Positions 25,952-35,679 of a stretch of DNA of 64,000 bases are shown piece after piece. Position 1 is the stretch's first letter. Each line of letters begins with the position of its first letter. The stretch is taken from NCBI RefSeq assembly GCF_004118285.1, contig NZ_SDHY01000007.1:92668-156667 (forward strand). Direction: 5' to 3'. Source of the stretch: Aquirufa rosea (GTDB lineage: Bacteria > Bacteroidota > Bacteroidia > Cytophagales > Spirosomataceae). A model generated the notes under the pieces. The model saw only the letters and a list, made by a program, of their open reading frames with translations, did not search any database and was not told where the DNA came from. Made by a program: the position numbers and the translations under genes.

Positions 25952-26557
25952 TTACTTTTTCGGAGCTGGAGTAGCCTGCTTTGTCGCAGGAGCAGCATTA
26001 TTAGCTGGAGCTGGAGTAGCAGTTACTGGCTTCGGAGTGATCCCCATTTTCTTCAACACTAAATCAGAAATACTAGCATCTGCAGGGTAGTGCAATAAAA
26101 TAGGAGCCGTTCCCATACCTGCATCATAATTGAATACATAAGTATAAGCATTTTCATTCGCTACTGCATGCATATTTTCTTCGATTTTCTTCAACAAAGG
26201 TTGCAATAATTGAGCTTGTTTCTTTTGTAAAGATGATTGAGAATTTTGCTGAAACTCTTGAATCGAGGTTTGCAAGTTCTGTAACTCTTTCTCTCTGTCT
26301 TGTTTGATAATATCCGCAGTATTGGCAGGTAATTTTTCGAATACAGCCAATTTATCTTGAAAATCTTTCACCTTACCTTGATATAAGGTTTCATATTGCT
26401 TTTGCGTATTTTTCAAATCCTCTTCCACTTGTTTAGCTTCGGGCATTTGACTTAATATGTAATCTGCATTGATAAATCCGATCTTAATCTGCGCCTTAAG
26501 AGGCATAACAGCCATTCCGAACACTAGGCCCATGGCCAACAAAAATTTGGTTTTCAT
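25952..26557 (-). CDS. OmpH/Skp-family periplasmic chaperone (second copy)
   Basis: A 201-aa protein. Signal peptide MKTKFLLAMGLVFGMAVMPLKAQ, then KIGFINADYILSQMPEAKQVEEDL, the Skp N-terminal strand, followed by a long charged coiled coil (about 40-125) and the closing strand. The C-terminal 25 residues are a low-complexity Ala/Pro/Thr tail ending APKK, not part of the Skp fold. Skp/OmpH holds unfolded outer-membrane proteins on their way to BamA, the gene for which is 1.2 kb upstream in the same operon. Confidence 0.93.
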   Translation of the reverse strand: MKTKFLLAMGLVFGMAVMPLKAQIKIGFINADYILSQMPEAKQVEEDLKNTQKQYETLYQGKVKDFQDKLAVFEKLPANTADIIKQDREKELQNLQTSIQEFQQNSQSSLQKKQAQLLQPLLKKIEENMHAVANENAYTYVFNYDAGMGTAPILLHYPADASISDLVLKKMGITPKPVTATPAPANNAAPATKQATPAPKK

Positions 26558-26577
26558 ACGTAAGTTTAATTGATTAA

Positions 26578-27153
26578 TTATTTTTCTTTTACTGGTTTAC
26601 TTTTATCAGTTGATTTATCGACCAAGTTAGGATCCAATTCCAATCCTAATTCTTCCAACACATAATCAGAATAGTCGTGTACTGGATTGGTATAAATCAT
26701 AGCCAATCCATCGTTTGCTTTATCAAAAAGGAAGTCTAATCGCTTTTGACGAACAACCTTTTCTACTGCTTTGGAGATTTCATCCAAAATAGGCTTTAGG
26801 GCGGCTTGTTTAAATTTAAACAATTCACCCTCAGTACCAAAAATCCTGTTCTGGAAGGATTTAGCCTCAAGGTCTTTCTGACGAATCGCATTCAGCCTTT
26901 GTTGACGCAAGTCCTCCGTTAGGAGTAGTTCTTCCAATTTAAAATCGCGCTCTAATTTTGCTACCTCCTCATTCTTGTTAGAAATCTCTTGAATCCACTG
27001 CTGAGTCATTTGATCTATCTTACCTTGGACTTGTTTGTATTCCGGCATTTTAGAAGTAATGAACTCGGTATCGATATAGCCAAATTTCTGAGCGAAGGAC
27101 CTTTGCCCTAGCACAGTAAGCATCAAAATTAAGAAAAAAATCGACTTTTTCAT
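26578..27153 (-). CDS. OmpH/Skp-family periplasmic chaperone (first copy)
   Basis: A 191-aa paralogue of the next gene: signal peptide ending RSFAQ, FGYIDTEFITSKMPEYKQVQGKIDQM, a coiled coil rich in Lys/Glu/Gln, and DFLFDKANDGLAMIYTNPVHDYSDYVLEELG. A charged Lys tail closes it. Tandem ompH pairs after bamA are the usual Bacteroidota arrangement; the two copies have diverged clearly in sequence. Confidence 0.93.
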   Translation of the reverse strand: MKKSIFFLILMLTVLGQRSFAQKFGYIDTEFITSKMPEYKQVQGKIDQMTQQWIQEISNKNEEVAKLERDFKLEELLLTEDLRQQRLNAIRQKDLEAKSFQNRIFGTEGELFKFKQAALKPILDEISKAVEKVVRQKRLDFLFDKANDGLAMIYTNPVHDYSDYVLEELGLELDPNLVDKSTDKSKPVKEK

Positions 27154-27170
27154 TGTATGCTTTTAAATCA

Positions 27171-29867
27171 CTATCGAATCTGCTGACCAATAGAGAAGGT
27201 AAAGGCTTGTCGGCCAAAATCACTGTCTCCCGGTCTAGGCTTGTCAAATCCAAATCCGTAATCGATACCAATCATACCAAAGGCTGGCATAAAAATACGC
27301 GCACCCACACCAGCTGATTTATAAAGATTAAACGGATTATAATCCGACAGAGATGAGAAGTTGTTTCCTCCCTCAGCAAATCCTAAGACAAAAATAGTAG
27401 CCGATGGATTTAAAGATACTGGATACCTTACCTCCATAACAAATTTATTGTAAGCTACACCCCCATTACCATAAGAACCCGAAGGTCCAATGATACGGTC
27501 TTTATACCCTCTTAATCCGACGATATCACGGTTAAATGAGAATCCCTGTACCATACCAGAACCACCCAGGTCAAAACGTTCAAATCTGGTAGTTTCTTTA
27601 CCACCGTAGGAGCCTAAGAAACCTAAGTGTGCACGTGTATGCAAGACGAATTTTCCTGCCAAGGGACTAAACCAACTAGCATCCAACATCCATTTATGGT
27701 ACTCAATCAATTGACCCGATTTATTACCTCCCAATAAGGAATATGGAGGCGTTAGAGAAGCGGTCAATGAGAAACTAGAACCAGATCGGGCAAAGGTTGG
27801 GTTATCAATACTGTTTCGTGAGAAATTCGTCATGAATGTCACAGAGGTAGAAATACCTTGCGGGTATGCCCAAGTATAATAACGGTCTACATCATATTGA
27901 GAAAAAGACAAGGAATGGCTCAAGGAGAAATAGTCATCTGGCCATTTTAAACGCTTACCCAAACTGAATGTAATACTGTTGACGTTGAAGTGAGCAGACA
28001 ACAAGGAATCTGGTACTGAATAGCTTTGGTATCCACCATAACCACCATAACCACCATAACCACCATAACCACCGTATCCTCCGTAGCCACCTAAACCTCC
28101 TAAACCATAGCCACCCCCAAGGCCACCGTAGCCTCCGCCATAACCACCACCGTAACCACCATAGCCTGTGGTTCTGAATTGGTATGGATAGGAAATACTT
28201 CTGTTCAATGAAATGGAGAATGAGTTTGGCTTTTTACCCCCCAACCAAGGCTCCGTGAAAGTCAAACTGTAATTTTGGAATGCTGCCCCATTCGCTTGGA
28301 AACGTACTGCCAATTTCTGTCCATCTCCAGCTGGTAATGGGCGCCATGCCGCCCAATTAGTTAAATTTTTGGCCGAAAAATTATTAAATACAACCCCAAG
28401 AGTTCCCACAAATCCAACATAACCACCCCAACCTCCTGATAGCTCAATTTGGTCAGAAGGTTTTTCTTCTACGTTGTATTCAATATCCACAGTACCGTCG
28501 GGTCTTGGCTGAGGATTGGGTGAAATTTTCTCTGGGTTAAAATACCCAATTTGAGATAATTCACGTACCGTACGAATAATCGCAGATTTGTTGAATTTTT
28601 GACCTGGCAAAGTACGTATCTCACGCATCACCACGTGGTCAGAAGTCTTCGTATTACCATTCAAAATAACCTTATTGATGGTCGCTTGCTTACCTTCTGA
28701 AATACGAATAGTTAAGTCAATAGAGTCTCCAACGATAGCCGTTTCAACAGGTTCAGCATTGTAATATAAATAACCATTGTCCATGTAAACTGAACTCAGG
28801 TCTTCACCTGGGTTACCGCCCATTTTCTTATCTAATTCCTCTGTATTGTAAACATCCCCTTTCTTAACACCCAACACATCCTTTAACACCGAATCAGGAT
28901 AAATGTAATTTCCTTCAAAGAAAATATTCCTGTAATAATATTTGTGGCCTTGTATCAATTTCACCTTCAAGTTGACAGAGGCATTGTCATAGCGATATAC
29001 CGAGTCGGCTACCACTTGGAAATCCCGGAAACCTAATTTATTCATTGCTCCCAAAAGCTTTTCTTTATCTTCTTCCCATTTCTTGGGAACAAATTTGGAT
29101 GGCTTGAAAATACGACCAAAACGCATTTGTTTGGTATTTTTAATCTTACGCAAAATCAATGAACGCTGGGAAGGATCTATCCCATCCAAAATGATTTGCT
29201 TCACTTTCACCTTATCTCCTTTGTTGATGGTAACTACCAGCGTTGCATTATTGCCTTTGGTGGTATCTGTTTTGATCACCGATTTCGTGGTGATATTCAA
29301 TCGACCTTTTTCTTGGTAATATTTACGAATAACCAGCTCTAAATTTTTACGTAAAGTTTCTGTAATGATTTTCCCCTTGTAAGTCTTTACTTTCTCGTTC
29401 AGGGTCTCTCTTTCCCCTTTTTTGATTCCGACATAATTGATAGCAAACAAACGAGGTCTTTCTTTCAAATTAATGCGCAACCAGATTTTCTCTCCTTCTA
29501 CTTTCTCGGCAAATATTTCAACATCTTCTAGAATACCTTGATCCATGATTTTTTTAATGGCAGAAGCAATAGCGTCACCCGGAACCTTAATTTTATCCCC
29601 CACTTGCAAACCAGAAATGTTTACCATGGAATTCCCATCATAGAATTGGGATCCAGATATAGTAATACCTCCGATGGTATATTCTTGGGGAACGGCATAA
29701 GAAAAGCTAGGTTCAGTACTACTTGGAGTGGTAGAAAATAAACGTCCACCCAAGACTTGAGCCTGCATCCCCTGACACAATAAAATCATCAAACTGAAAA
29801 ATAAGCCCAATGACTTCCATGGTAATTGGTACGCGGTTACTCGATTCATTAAATATTTTTTTTTCAT
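27171..29867 (-). CDS. bamA: Outer membrane protein assembly factor BamA
   Basis: An 898-aa Omp85 protein. Signal sequence to about residue 36, POTRA domains from about 60 to 475 (ITISGSQFYDG, KVKQIILDGID, HKYYYRNIFFEGN, INKVILNGNTKTSDHVVMREIRTLPGQKFN), then a 16-strand barrel with VRGF-type GLRGYKDR near residue 790 and a terminal FGRQAFTFSIGQQIR. It inserts beta-barrel proteins into the outer membrane. Unusual: a run of Gly-Gly-Tyr repeats at about residues 567-611 inside the barrel, probably a surface loop. Start at ATG 29867; ATG 29849 is an alternative that gives a tidier signal peptide. Operon with uppS upstream (8 nt) and ompH downstream. Confidence 0.95.
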   Translation of the reverse strand: MKKKYLMNRVTAYQLPWKSLGLFFSLMILLCQGMQAQVLGGRLFSTTPSSTEPSFSYAVPQEYTIGGITISGSQFYDGNSMVNISGLQVGDKIKVPGDAIASAIKKIMDQGILEDVEIFAEKVEGEKIWLRINLKERPRLFAINYVGIKKGERETLNEKVKTYKGKIITETLRKNLELVIRKYYQEKGRLNITTKSVIKTDTTKGNNATLVVTINKGDKVKVKQIILDGIDPSQRSLILRKIKNTKQMRFGRIFKPSKFVPKKWEEDKEKLLGAMNKLGFRDFQVVADSVYRYDNASVNLKVKLIQGHKYYYRNIFFEGNYIYPDSVLKDVLGVKKGDVYNTEELDKKMGGNPGEDLSSVYMDNGYLYYNAEPVETAIVGDSIDLTIRISEGKQATINKVILNGNTKTSDHVVMREIRTLPGQKFNKSAIIRTVRELSQIGYFNPEKISPNPQPRPDGTVDIEYNVEEKPSDQIELSGGWGGYVGFVGTLGVVFNNFSAKNLTNWAAWRPLPAGDGQKLAVRFQANGAAFQNYSLTFTEPWLGGKKPNSFSISLNRSISYPYQFRTTGYGGYGGGYGGGYGGLGGGYGLGGLGGYGGYGGYGGYGGYGGYGGYQSYSVPDSLLSAHFNVNSITFSLGKRLKWPDDYFSLSHSLSFSQYDVDRYYTWAYPQGISTSVTFMTNFSRNSIDNPTFARSGSSFSLTASLTPPYSLLGGNKSGQLIEYHKWMLDASWFSPLAGKFVLHTRAHLGFLGSYGGKETTRFERFDLGGSGMVQGFSFNRDIVGLRGYKDRIIGPSGSYGNGGVAYNKFVMEVRYPVSLNPSATIFVLGFAEGGNNFSSLSDYNPFNLYKSAGVGARIFMPAFGMIGIDYGFGFDKPRPGDSDFGRQAFTFSIGQQIR
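28033..28168. repeat. Short tandem repeats in bamA encoding a Gly/Tyr-rich loop
   Basis: Four exact copies of the 9-mer CCACCATAA (28033-28068) are followed by degenerate versions to about 28168. On the minus strand they encode GGY units. The unit is a multiple of three, so copy-number change would alter loop length without breaking the frame. Confidence 0.9.
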
Positions 29868-29875
29868 ACGAAGCC

Positions 29876-30625
29876 TTAGCCTTCACTTTTTACTTGTTCA
29901 CTCGTTTTTCCAAAACGTCTTTCCCGCATTTGGAAATCAACTATGGCCTGATGTAGATGTAATTTTCTAAAATCTGGCCAAAATAAATCTTCGAAAATAT
30001 ACAATTCGGCATAAGCCAATTGCCATAACATAAAATTACTAATACGGTGATCTCCACCGGTTCTAATCATTAAATCTGGGTCGGGAATACCCGCCGTTGA
30101 CAAGTGATTACTCATCACTTCATCATTGATATCCGTGGACTTTAGCTCCCCTTTCTCTACCTTATCAGCCAGTTTTTGAGCCGCTTGCACTATATCCCAT
30201 TTACCCGAATATGACAAAGCTAATACCAAGGTCAAACCCGTATTGTTTGCTGTTTTATCAATAGCTGCCAATAATTCTTGTTGAGATTTACTGGGGAGGG
30301 ATTCGATATGACCGATGGCTTTCAAGCGCACTTGATTCTTCATCATCGAGGGCAATTCGTCATTGATCGTACTTACCAACAAACTCATCAAGGCCATCAC
30401 TTCTGCCTTAGGCCTATTCCAATTTTCCGTAGAAAAAGCATACAAGGTCAAGTACTTTACCCCTAATTCTCCACAGCCCTCAATGGTTTCTCTTACCGCC
30501 TGAATAGCATTCCTATGACCAAATATCCGATCCGTGAAACCCTTTTGTTTCGCCCATCGACCATTACCATCCATGATAACGGAAATATGGGCAGGTAGAT
30601 TGTTAAGGTCAATTGATTCTTTCAC
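29876..30625 (-). CDS. uppS: Isoprenyl transferase (undecaprenyl diphosphate synthase)
   Basis: A 249-aa cis-prenyltransferase. [17 protein letters not shown] has the catalytic Asp19 and the pyrophosphate-binding loop; [17 protein letters not shown] and [29 protein letters not shown]-like sequence are the other conserved regions. It makes the C55 lipid carrier for peptidoglycan and O-antigen. The start codon is GTG at 30625; no in-frame ATG is available before the conserved core. First of the uppS-bamA-ompH-ompH run, the standard Bacteroidota order. Confidence 0.94.
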   Translation of the reverse strand: [249 protein letters not shown]

Positions 30626-30704
30626 AAATAGGGAAATAATTTAATCTAATAAAACAATTGGTAAAGATAGCTATTTTGAGCTCCTATTCAAAATACTGCT
30701 GAAA

Positions 30705-31457
30705 TCAGTAAATTTTCGGGCAAAACACAGATTGAATCGTGTAGGTGATAGAAAAACCCAAATGCAGGTATTGATCGCCACCACTCAGCGTGAAACTATC
30801 CATATTACCACCATAGGTGGCTACTTGGTCTATTTTATCTGAAAACACTTTTCTACTACCCAATTCCCCTCTGAATCCCCAAAATTTATTCATTTGAAAC
30901 TTCACTCCTATACCATAAGGAATGGCTGGAGTCAAAAATGCATCAATTTTATTGGGACTAGCGAAAACAGCAGCTACTCCTCCATAAAAATAAGGTGTCC
31001 AATTAAAATGTCTAGGGTCCACCTCATAATCTAGGAAATTATAATCCACCAAGCCTGAAAATTCTGTAATGGAAGTAGCAAAGATGGAAGCATCAGCCAC
31101 CTTCCCATTGGGAGTAATGACATTTACAGCGGTTCCAACTGGGAATAAAGGACTAGGTCGGTTGGCAATATTTCCCTGAATCCTACTGACCATCATTTGA
31201 AAACGGTAGGTAAAAGCATGGCGCTGCTGGTAAGAAACAAATACATTTAATGCCGGTAGGGTTTCTTTTAACTCAGCCCGATTGGGTAAAATTACCCATT
31301 CTGCCAATTCTCCTTTGTAGCCCGTAGCCCCAAAGCCCGCCCCCCAAGCCCACCTTTGAGCGAGAACAGGTGATGAATTGGCAAAAAATAAGCCTAGAAG
31401 ACAGAGTAAACTGACCTTAAGAAATGAAAAGGGTTTTATCGTGGCAATGGAGGACAA
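30705..31457 (-). CDS. DUF6089-type outer membrane beta-barrel protein (second of two)
   Basis: A 250-aa protein with a signal peptide ending SSPVLAQ, then beta-rich sequence: WAWGAGFGATGYKGELAEW, FVSYQQRHAFTYRFQMMVSRIQGN, YFYGGVAAVFASP, and GDQYLHLGFSITYTI near the end. This is the small porin-like fold annotated as DUF6089 in Bacteroidota, usually next to uppS and bamA. The likely start is TTG 31457, 22 nt inside the upstream paralogue; no ATG precedes the signal peptide. Role unknown. Confidence 0.72.
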   Translation of the reverse strand: MSSIATIKPFSFLKVSLLCLLGLFFANSSPVLAQRWAWGAGFGATGYKGELAEWVILPNRAELKETLPALNVFVSYQQRHAFTYRFQMMVSRIQGNIANRPSPLFPVGTAVNVITPNGKVADASIFATSITEFSGLVDYNFLDYEVDPRHFNWTPYFYGGVAAVFASPNKIDAFLTPAIPYGIGVKFQMNKFWGFRGELGSRKVFSDKIDQVATYGGNMDSFTLSGGDQYLHLGFSITYTIQSVFCPKIY

Positions 31458-32395
31458 TCAATCTTATTTTTTAAATGATAAATCAATCTAATTTGCGTGG
31501 TAAAGTAATTATCTGATCCCTTCGCAATTAGCGGTGGATTGCCAGAGGTACCACCTCCCAGTGCTAGCAATAAATACGGTCGTCTATCCGCCAAGGTATT
31601 TGCCGCATACCATTCTGATGACCTATTGGTAATTAAAGAAGTAACTACCGGAACATTTTCACGATTATCGGAAACATCGTCCAAATAATCCGAAAATGCA
31701 ATACGATAACCAAAATCAAAACCTACATCAAATGATTTGTTGATTTTAAATCGAAATCCAAAACCAAAAGGAACAGCACCTGTAATTTTGGAATAATCTA
31801 CCCCTTCCGTTTGCTTTTCCTTTAAGTCAATCCATCCTTGCTGAACAGGAGGAACAGTACTAGTAGGATCAAGGTCATAAACAGCCTTTGCTCTTGCAGT
31901 TGGATTAAAGTAAAGCCCAGAAAGCCCTAAATATAAGTAAGGGGAAAAAGTTCTTCTTTTGGGCAAATTCTCTTCATTCCCCAGGATTTCATAGATACCA
32001 ACCAAGGACAATTCCTGCATATCAGTTCTAAAGTGTAAATTCCTACCATAACTAGGCTCAAATCTCCCGGCAGGATCAAAGTAGTTATCATCTCCAGCTA
32101 TACGGATATAGGAAAAGCTTCCTTGAATGCTCAAATGTTTCTTCCAGTGACGGGTATATTGAATCCCAGCATTCCACCGTAATGACTTCCCTCCCACATC
32201 CATCAGGGTCATGGCTGGTGAAATATCCCCCAAATAAGTCGAAGACCCCGCCCCAAATCCAAAGGAAGAATGTGCTTTAAATGGACTTTTAGGAGCCGCC
32301 TTCTTCCCTTTTTGTCCCAGAAACCAAAACTGGGCCGACAAAGTGGACGTAACAAAAAGAGAAATGGCAATACATAAACTGAAGAATCTGATCAT
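31436..32395 (-). CDS. DUF6089-type outer membrane beta-barrel protein (first of two)
   Basis: A 319-aa protein with signal peptide MIRFFSLCIAISLFVTSTLSAQ. The N-terminal HSSFGFGAGSSTYLGDISP and the later FSPYLYLGLSGLYFNPTA are DUF6089-like; FDVGFDFGYRIAFSDYLDDVSD matches the conserved barrel part. Longer than its downstream paralogue by about 70 residues. The two overlap by 22 nt, suggesting coupled translation. Likely an outer-membrane protein of unknown function whose place beside uppS/bamA is conserved. Confidence 0.8.
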   Translation of the reverse strand: MIRFFSLCIAISLFVTSTLSAQFWFLGQKGKKAAPKSPFKAHSSFGFGAGSSTYLGDISPAMTLMDVGGKSLRWNAGIQYTRHWKKHLSIQGSFSYIRIAGDDNYFDPAGRFEPSYGRNLHFRTDMQELSLVGIYEILGNEENLPKRRTFSPYLYLGLSGLYFNPTARAKAVYDLDPTSTVPPVQQGWIDLKEKQTEGVDYSKITGAVPFGFGFRFKINKSFDVGFDFGYRIAFSDYLDDVSDNRENVPVVTSLITNRSSEWYAANTLADRRPYLLLALGGGTSGNPPLIAKGSDNYFTTQIRLIYHLKNKIDCPPLPR

Positions 32396-32501
32396 GGATG
32401 TGTCTGCTGGTTAGATCATAAAACGTAGATACTTCCTAAAATGTTGTAGTATAAGTCGGCACGAATATACAAAATTATGCTTCGTATTAAAATTAAGCCG
32501 A

Positions 32502-34031
32502 TTATTGCACAATTAATCTTTGGTGCTGGGACAATCCGGAACTACTAGCCATCCGTACAATATAGGTACCTCGAGATAAACCTAACACACTTAGGTTCAG
32601 CTGGTATGTTCCCTGCGAACGTGTACCTTGGTAAACTTCGCGCATGGCTTGACCTTGCAGATCATGCACGCTAATTTTTATATCCAAGACTGGTTTATAA
32701 ATCACATATTGAACTATGGCTAAATCTGAAACAGGATTAGGCATAGGTGGATTAAGCTCCATTCCCACCACATCAGGAAGTACATCCGGTGAAGTGCGGA
32801 AGATAGGTAATCGCTCAAAGGTTTGTTTAAAGAGGCTTTGGGTTTTATAGGCATCCAAGCCCAAATGATCTCTCAACACCGTACTATACACCTGTCTATA
32901 ATCAAAATTATACCTCAGATCACCATTGCTATCCAAATTGGTTAAGCTGGGATTGGCACCAATCAGTCCACCTCGAACGGTATTTCCAATAAACAACATA
33001 GGAGCTGCTGTACCGTGGTCGGTCCCTTGTGTTCCATTCTGATTCACTCTTCTTCCAAATTCAGAAAATGTCATGATAGTAACGGAATCAGCTAAACCTT
33101 GGTTTTTAATATCGTTTTGAAAAGCAGATACCGCCTCAGAAATGGTTTTCCACAAATTGGCATGTTGGGTTTTCTGATTAGCATGCGTATCAAATCCTCC
33201 AATATTAGCCAAATAGACTGGAGTCTCCAATCCACCGGCAATCAAACGAGCTATGATGCTCATTTGCTTAGCCAAATTGGTGTTTGGATAGGTATAGGTG
33301 TTTTTGGCTTTATTGGCTGCATCCCTAATAACTGAGGAATACTGGATGGATGAACTAGCTATTTGTTTCAAAAATGCCAATTCATCTCCTGCCAAAGTAG
33401 CCGGAGGCAATTCCGTATCTGCTAGGCTACCCGATACCAATTGATAGAATAAATTAGGGTCTTCAAACACAGTACCTACTCTTCCGACATCCGTTTGAAA
33501 TAATAACGACTCCACCGAGCCCAACTGAATGGCCATCGGGTCTTTAGGCAATTTGACTGGGTAATCAGGATATTGCATTTCCAAAAAGCGACCTGCCCAG
33601 CCTTCATCCCAAACCGTGGCCGAGTCAGAACCTGTATTCCAAATATCTGTGGCCCTGAAATGCGATCGATTGGGATTGGCATAGCCTACACTCTGCGTAA
33701 TAGCCACTTGTCCTTGGTCATACAAGGATTTCATACTAGTCATGGCGGGATTCATGTACATGCCATTGGCTAGCGGAAGAGCATCTGCCTTTTTAATGGA
33801 AATATCTGGTCGTTTCGAAAAATAATTATCATCCTCCGCCGGAATAATAGTATTCAAACCGTCATTTCCTCCATTCAATTGAATAATGACCAAAACATTT
33901 CCCCTAGTCTTGACTGCGAATGGTGTGGCCCCAAAAGCTCTTCCCGAAAATGAACCCATACCCCAAGTGACTCCACCGGATAATATGGCCATCTGACGTA
34001 GAAAGGTTTGGCGATTTATTTCTTTTTTCAT
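32502..34031 (-). CDS. DUF1501 family protein with type IX secretion C-terminal sorting domain
   Basis: A 509-aa exported protein. N-terminal signal with a hydrophobic stretch, then NVLVIIQLNGGNDGLNTIIP, ANIGGFDTHANQ, and TFSEFGRRVNQNGTQGTDHGTAAPMLFIG: the DUF1501 (alkaline-phosphatase/sulfatase-like fold) core to about residue 405. Residues about 425-509 (MPNPVSDLAIVQY, LDIKISVHDLQGQ, GTYIVRM) form a type A sorting domain, so it is likely exported through the type IX system to the cell surface. One nt separates it from the DUF1800 gene, its constant partner in many genomes. Substrate unknown. Confidence 0.9.
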   Translation of the reverse strand: MKKEINRQTFLRQMAILSGGVTWGMGSFSGRAFGATPFAVKTRGNVLVIIQLNGGNDGLNTIIPAEDDNYFSKRPDISIKKADALPLANGMYMNPAMTSMKSLYDQGQVAITQSVGYANPNRSHFRATDIWNTGSDSATVWDEGWAGRFLEMQYPDYPVKLPKDPMAIQLGSVESLLFQTDVGRVGTVFEDPNLFYQLVSGSLADTELPPATLAGDELAFLKQIASSSIQYSSVIRDAANKAKNTYTYPNTNLAKQMSIIARLIAGGLETPVYLANIGGFDTHANQKTQHANLWKTISEAVSAFQNDIKNQGLADSVTIMTFSEFGRRVNQNGTQGTDHGTAAPMLFIGNTVRGGLIGANPSLTNLDSNGDLRYNFDYRQVYSTVLRDHLGLDAYKTQSLFKQTFERLPIFRTSPDVLPDVVGMELNPPMPNPVSDLAIVQYVIYKPVLDIKISVHDLQGQAMREVYQGTRSQGTYQLNLSVLGLSRGTYIVRMASSSGLSQHQRLIVQ

Positions 34032-34032
34032 G

Positions 34033-35403
34033 TTATGCCAATTGATATTCAGGTAACCGCATGAGTGCTTTTAAAAACTTATTGATTCGAGCATCCGCAT
34101 TGGGGGTGTAAGTTGACCAATTGGCTGCAATGGTACCATCCAATAATACCTCCAATAAAAAAGCTTTCCTCGATTCTGTCAAAGGAAAACGCACAAACAA
34201 TTGAACCATTTCTTCCACGAACTCTTTGGGTTTTTCGGCGTTGGAAGATGTCCGAGCAAAGGCAATAGGGTCTAGCTTTCCACTGACATTTGTACCGTTA
34301 TACCTTTTTCCCGACAAAAGGGAATCTGTAAAACCTGCTCGATACGAATAGGTCGTAGAGCTTATCCACTCCCTTTGCCCTTCCCAACCTGCTACGTTGG
34401 GAGGCTGAAAAAGCTGCATTTGAAGAATAATGGCCATGTCATACCAATTTTGCAAATCGGGATTTTTCAATTCCAACTGCTTAGAAGCACCTACAATCAA
34501 TTCCGTTGGACTTTTAATTTTAGCGGCTTGAATTTCCGGCTTATAAAACTCTTCAGAGGTAAATAAAAACTTCAAAAGAGGCTTTAAAACAAAATTATTT
34601 TGCTTCAAAACTTCGGCCATTTTCTTAATAAAAGCCTCATTGGGCTTGTAATAGACAAATTCCTTGTAAATCTTCCGACAAATAAACTCGGCCGCAGCAG
34701 TTTGCGTAAAAATATGATCAATCAGACTATTATTATCGAACTTGGCAGTCTTACCCAAAACTGTGACATTGGCCTCTTTGTACCAACGAGTAGCATCAAA
34801 AACGGCCGTTAAACCTTTTACTTGCCAACCTGAAAATACTTTTGCGGCTTGTTTAATGTCTGTTTCCGAATAATTACCGATGCCCAAGGTAAACAATTCC
34901 ATTACCTCGCGGGCGTAATTTTCATTGGGACCTGTACCTCGACTGTTGTTTCCATCTAAATAAATCAACATAGAAGGATCAATACTGATGTCTTTCACCA
35001 ATTGTTTGAAATCACCAAAAGCGTATTTTCGCAACAATTGATTTTGTTTGTAAACGTATTGGGGATAATTGACTTTTTGTCGCTCGTTTGAAAAATGATT
35101 ATGCAAAAACAACACCATTTTTTCACGCATGGATAAGGATTCTTGAAACATCCGACTGTACCACCATTTAGTCAGTTGAAGAAACCAAGGCCCTGCCATA
35201 TTTCTATCCAATTGACTTTGCTCTGGAGTTAAATCTACCCAAGTATCCGGAGGTGCTGGCATAGCCAAATCTTTTAAAATGGCTAAATCGAGCAGATCAT
35301 TAAAATTTCCATAACCCATTGCCCTTTCCAAATCTGCGCGAGAATAGCCAAACAAAACTCGGGAAAGCAAATGTGAAACATTCGTCTTATTCCAAACTAA
35401 CAT
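34033..35403 (-). CDS. DUF1800 family protein
   Basis: A 456-aa protein beginning MLVWNKTNVSHLLSRVLFGYSRADLERA. Conserved DUF1800 blocks: REKMVLFLHNHFSNE, DPSMLIYLDGNNSRGTGPNENYAREVMELFTLGIGNYSE, and QPPNVAGWEGQREWISSTT. No signal peptide is evident with this start; it may act in the cell or be exported with its partner. The ATG at 35403 is used; 14 upstream codons in frame include a poor start. Operon with the DUF1501 gene downstream. Confidence 0.9.
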   Translation of the reverse strand: MLVWNKTNVSHLLSRVLFGYSRADLERAMGYGNFNDLLDLAILKDLAMPAPPDTWVDLTPEQSQLDRNMAGPWFLQLTKWWYSRMFQESLSMREKMVLFLHNHFSNERQKVNYPQYVYKQNQLLRKYAFGDFKQLVKDISIDPSMLIYLDGNNSRGTGPNENYAREVMELFTLGIGNYSETDIKQAAKVFSGWQVKGLTAVFDATRWYKEANVTVLGKTAKFDNNSLIDHIFTQTAAAEFICRKIYKEFVYYKPNEAFIKKMAEVLKQNNFVLKPLLKFLFTSEEFYKPEIQAAKIKSPTELIVGASKQLELKNPDLQNWYDMAIILQMQLFQPPNVAGWEGQREWISSTTYSYRAGFTDSLLSGKRYNGTNVSGKLDPIAFARTSSNAEKPKEFVEEMVQLFVRFPLTESRKAFLLEVLLDGTIAANWSTYTPNADARINKFLKALMRLPEYQLA

Positions 35404-35679
35404 GAGGTGCCTGTTTTGTTGTGTTAAGGCAAGACCAAGAAACACAAGAATTAAACATCTGATTAAAGTTGTGGGTAATGATACTTATTTTCAAGAAATT
35501 TATCAATTAAATGATAATTTAACTGAATTATTTACAATAAATTAATATTAGGAACTATTTAGCCACTCTCAAGGTTGTTAGAGCTGTCGCATATCTCCAT
35601 TTTCTATTTCATAGGTGTATAAATTCTCCCAGAAATGAAAAAAAATCACTTGATTTGCGTGATTAATTAGCACAAACTT

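Noticed and set aside
28033..28168. CRISPR-like short repeats
   Set aside because: The unit is 9 bp, contiguous without spacers, and in frame within bamA: a coding microsatellite.
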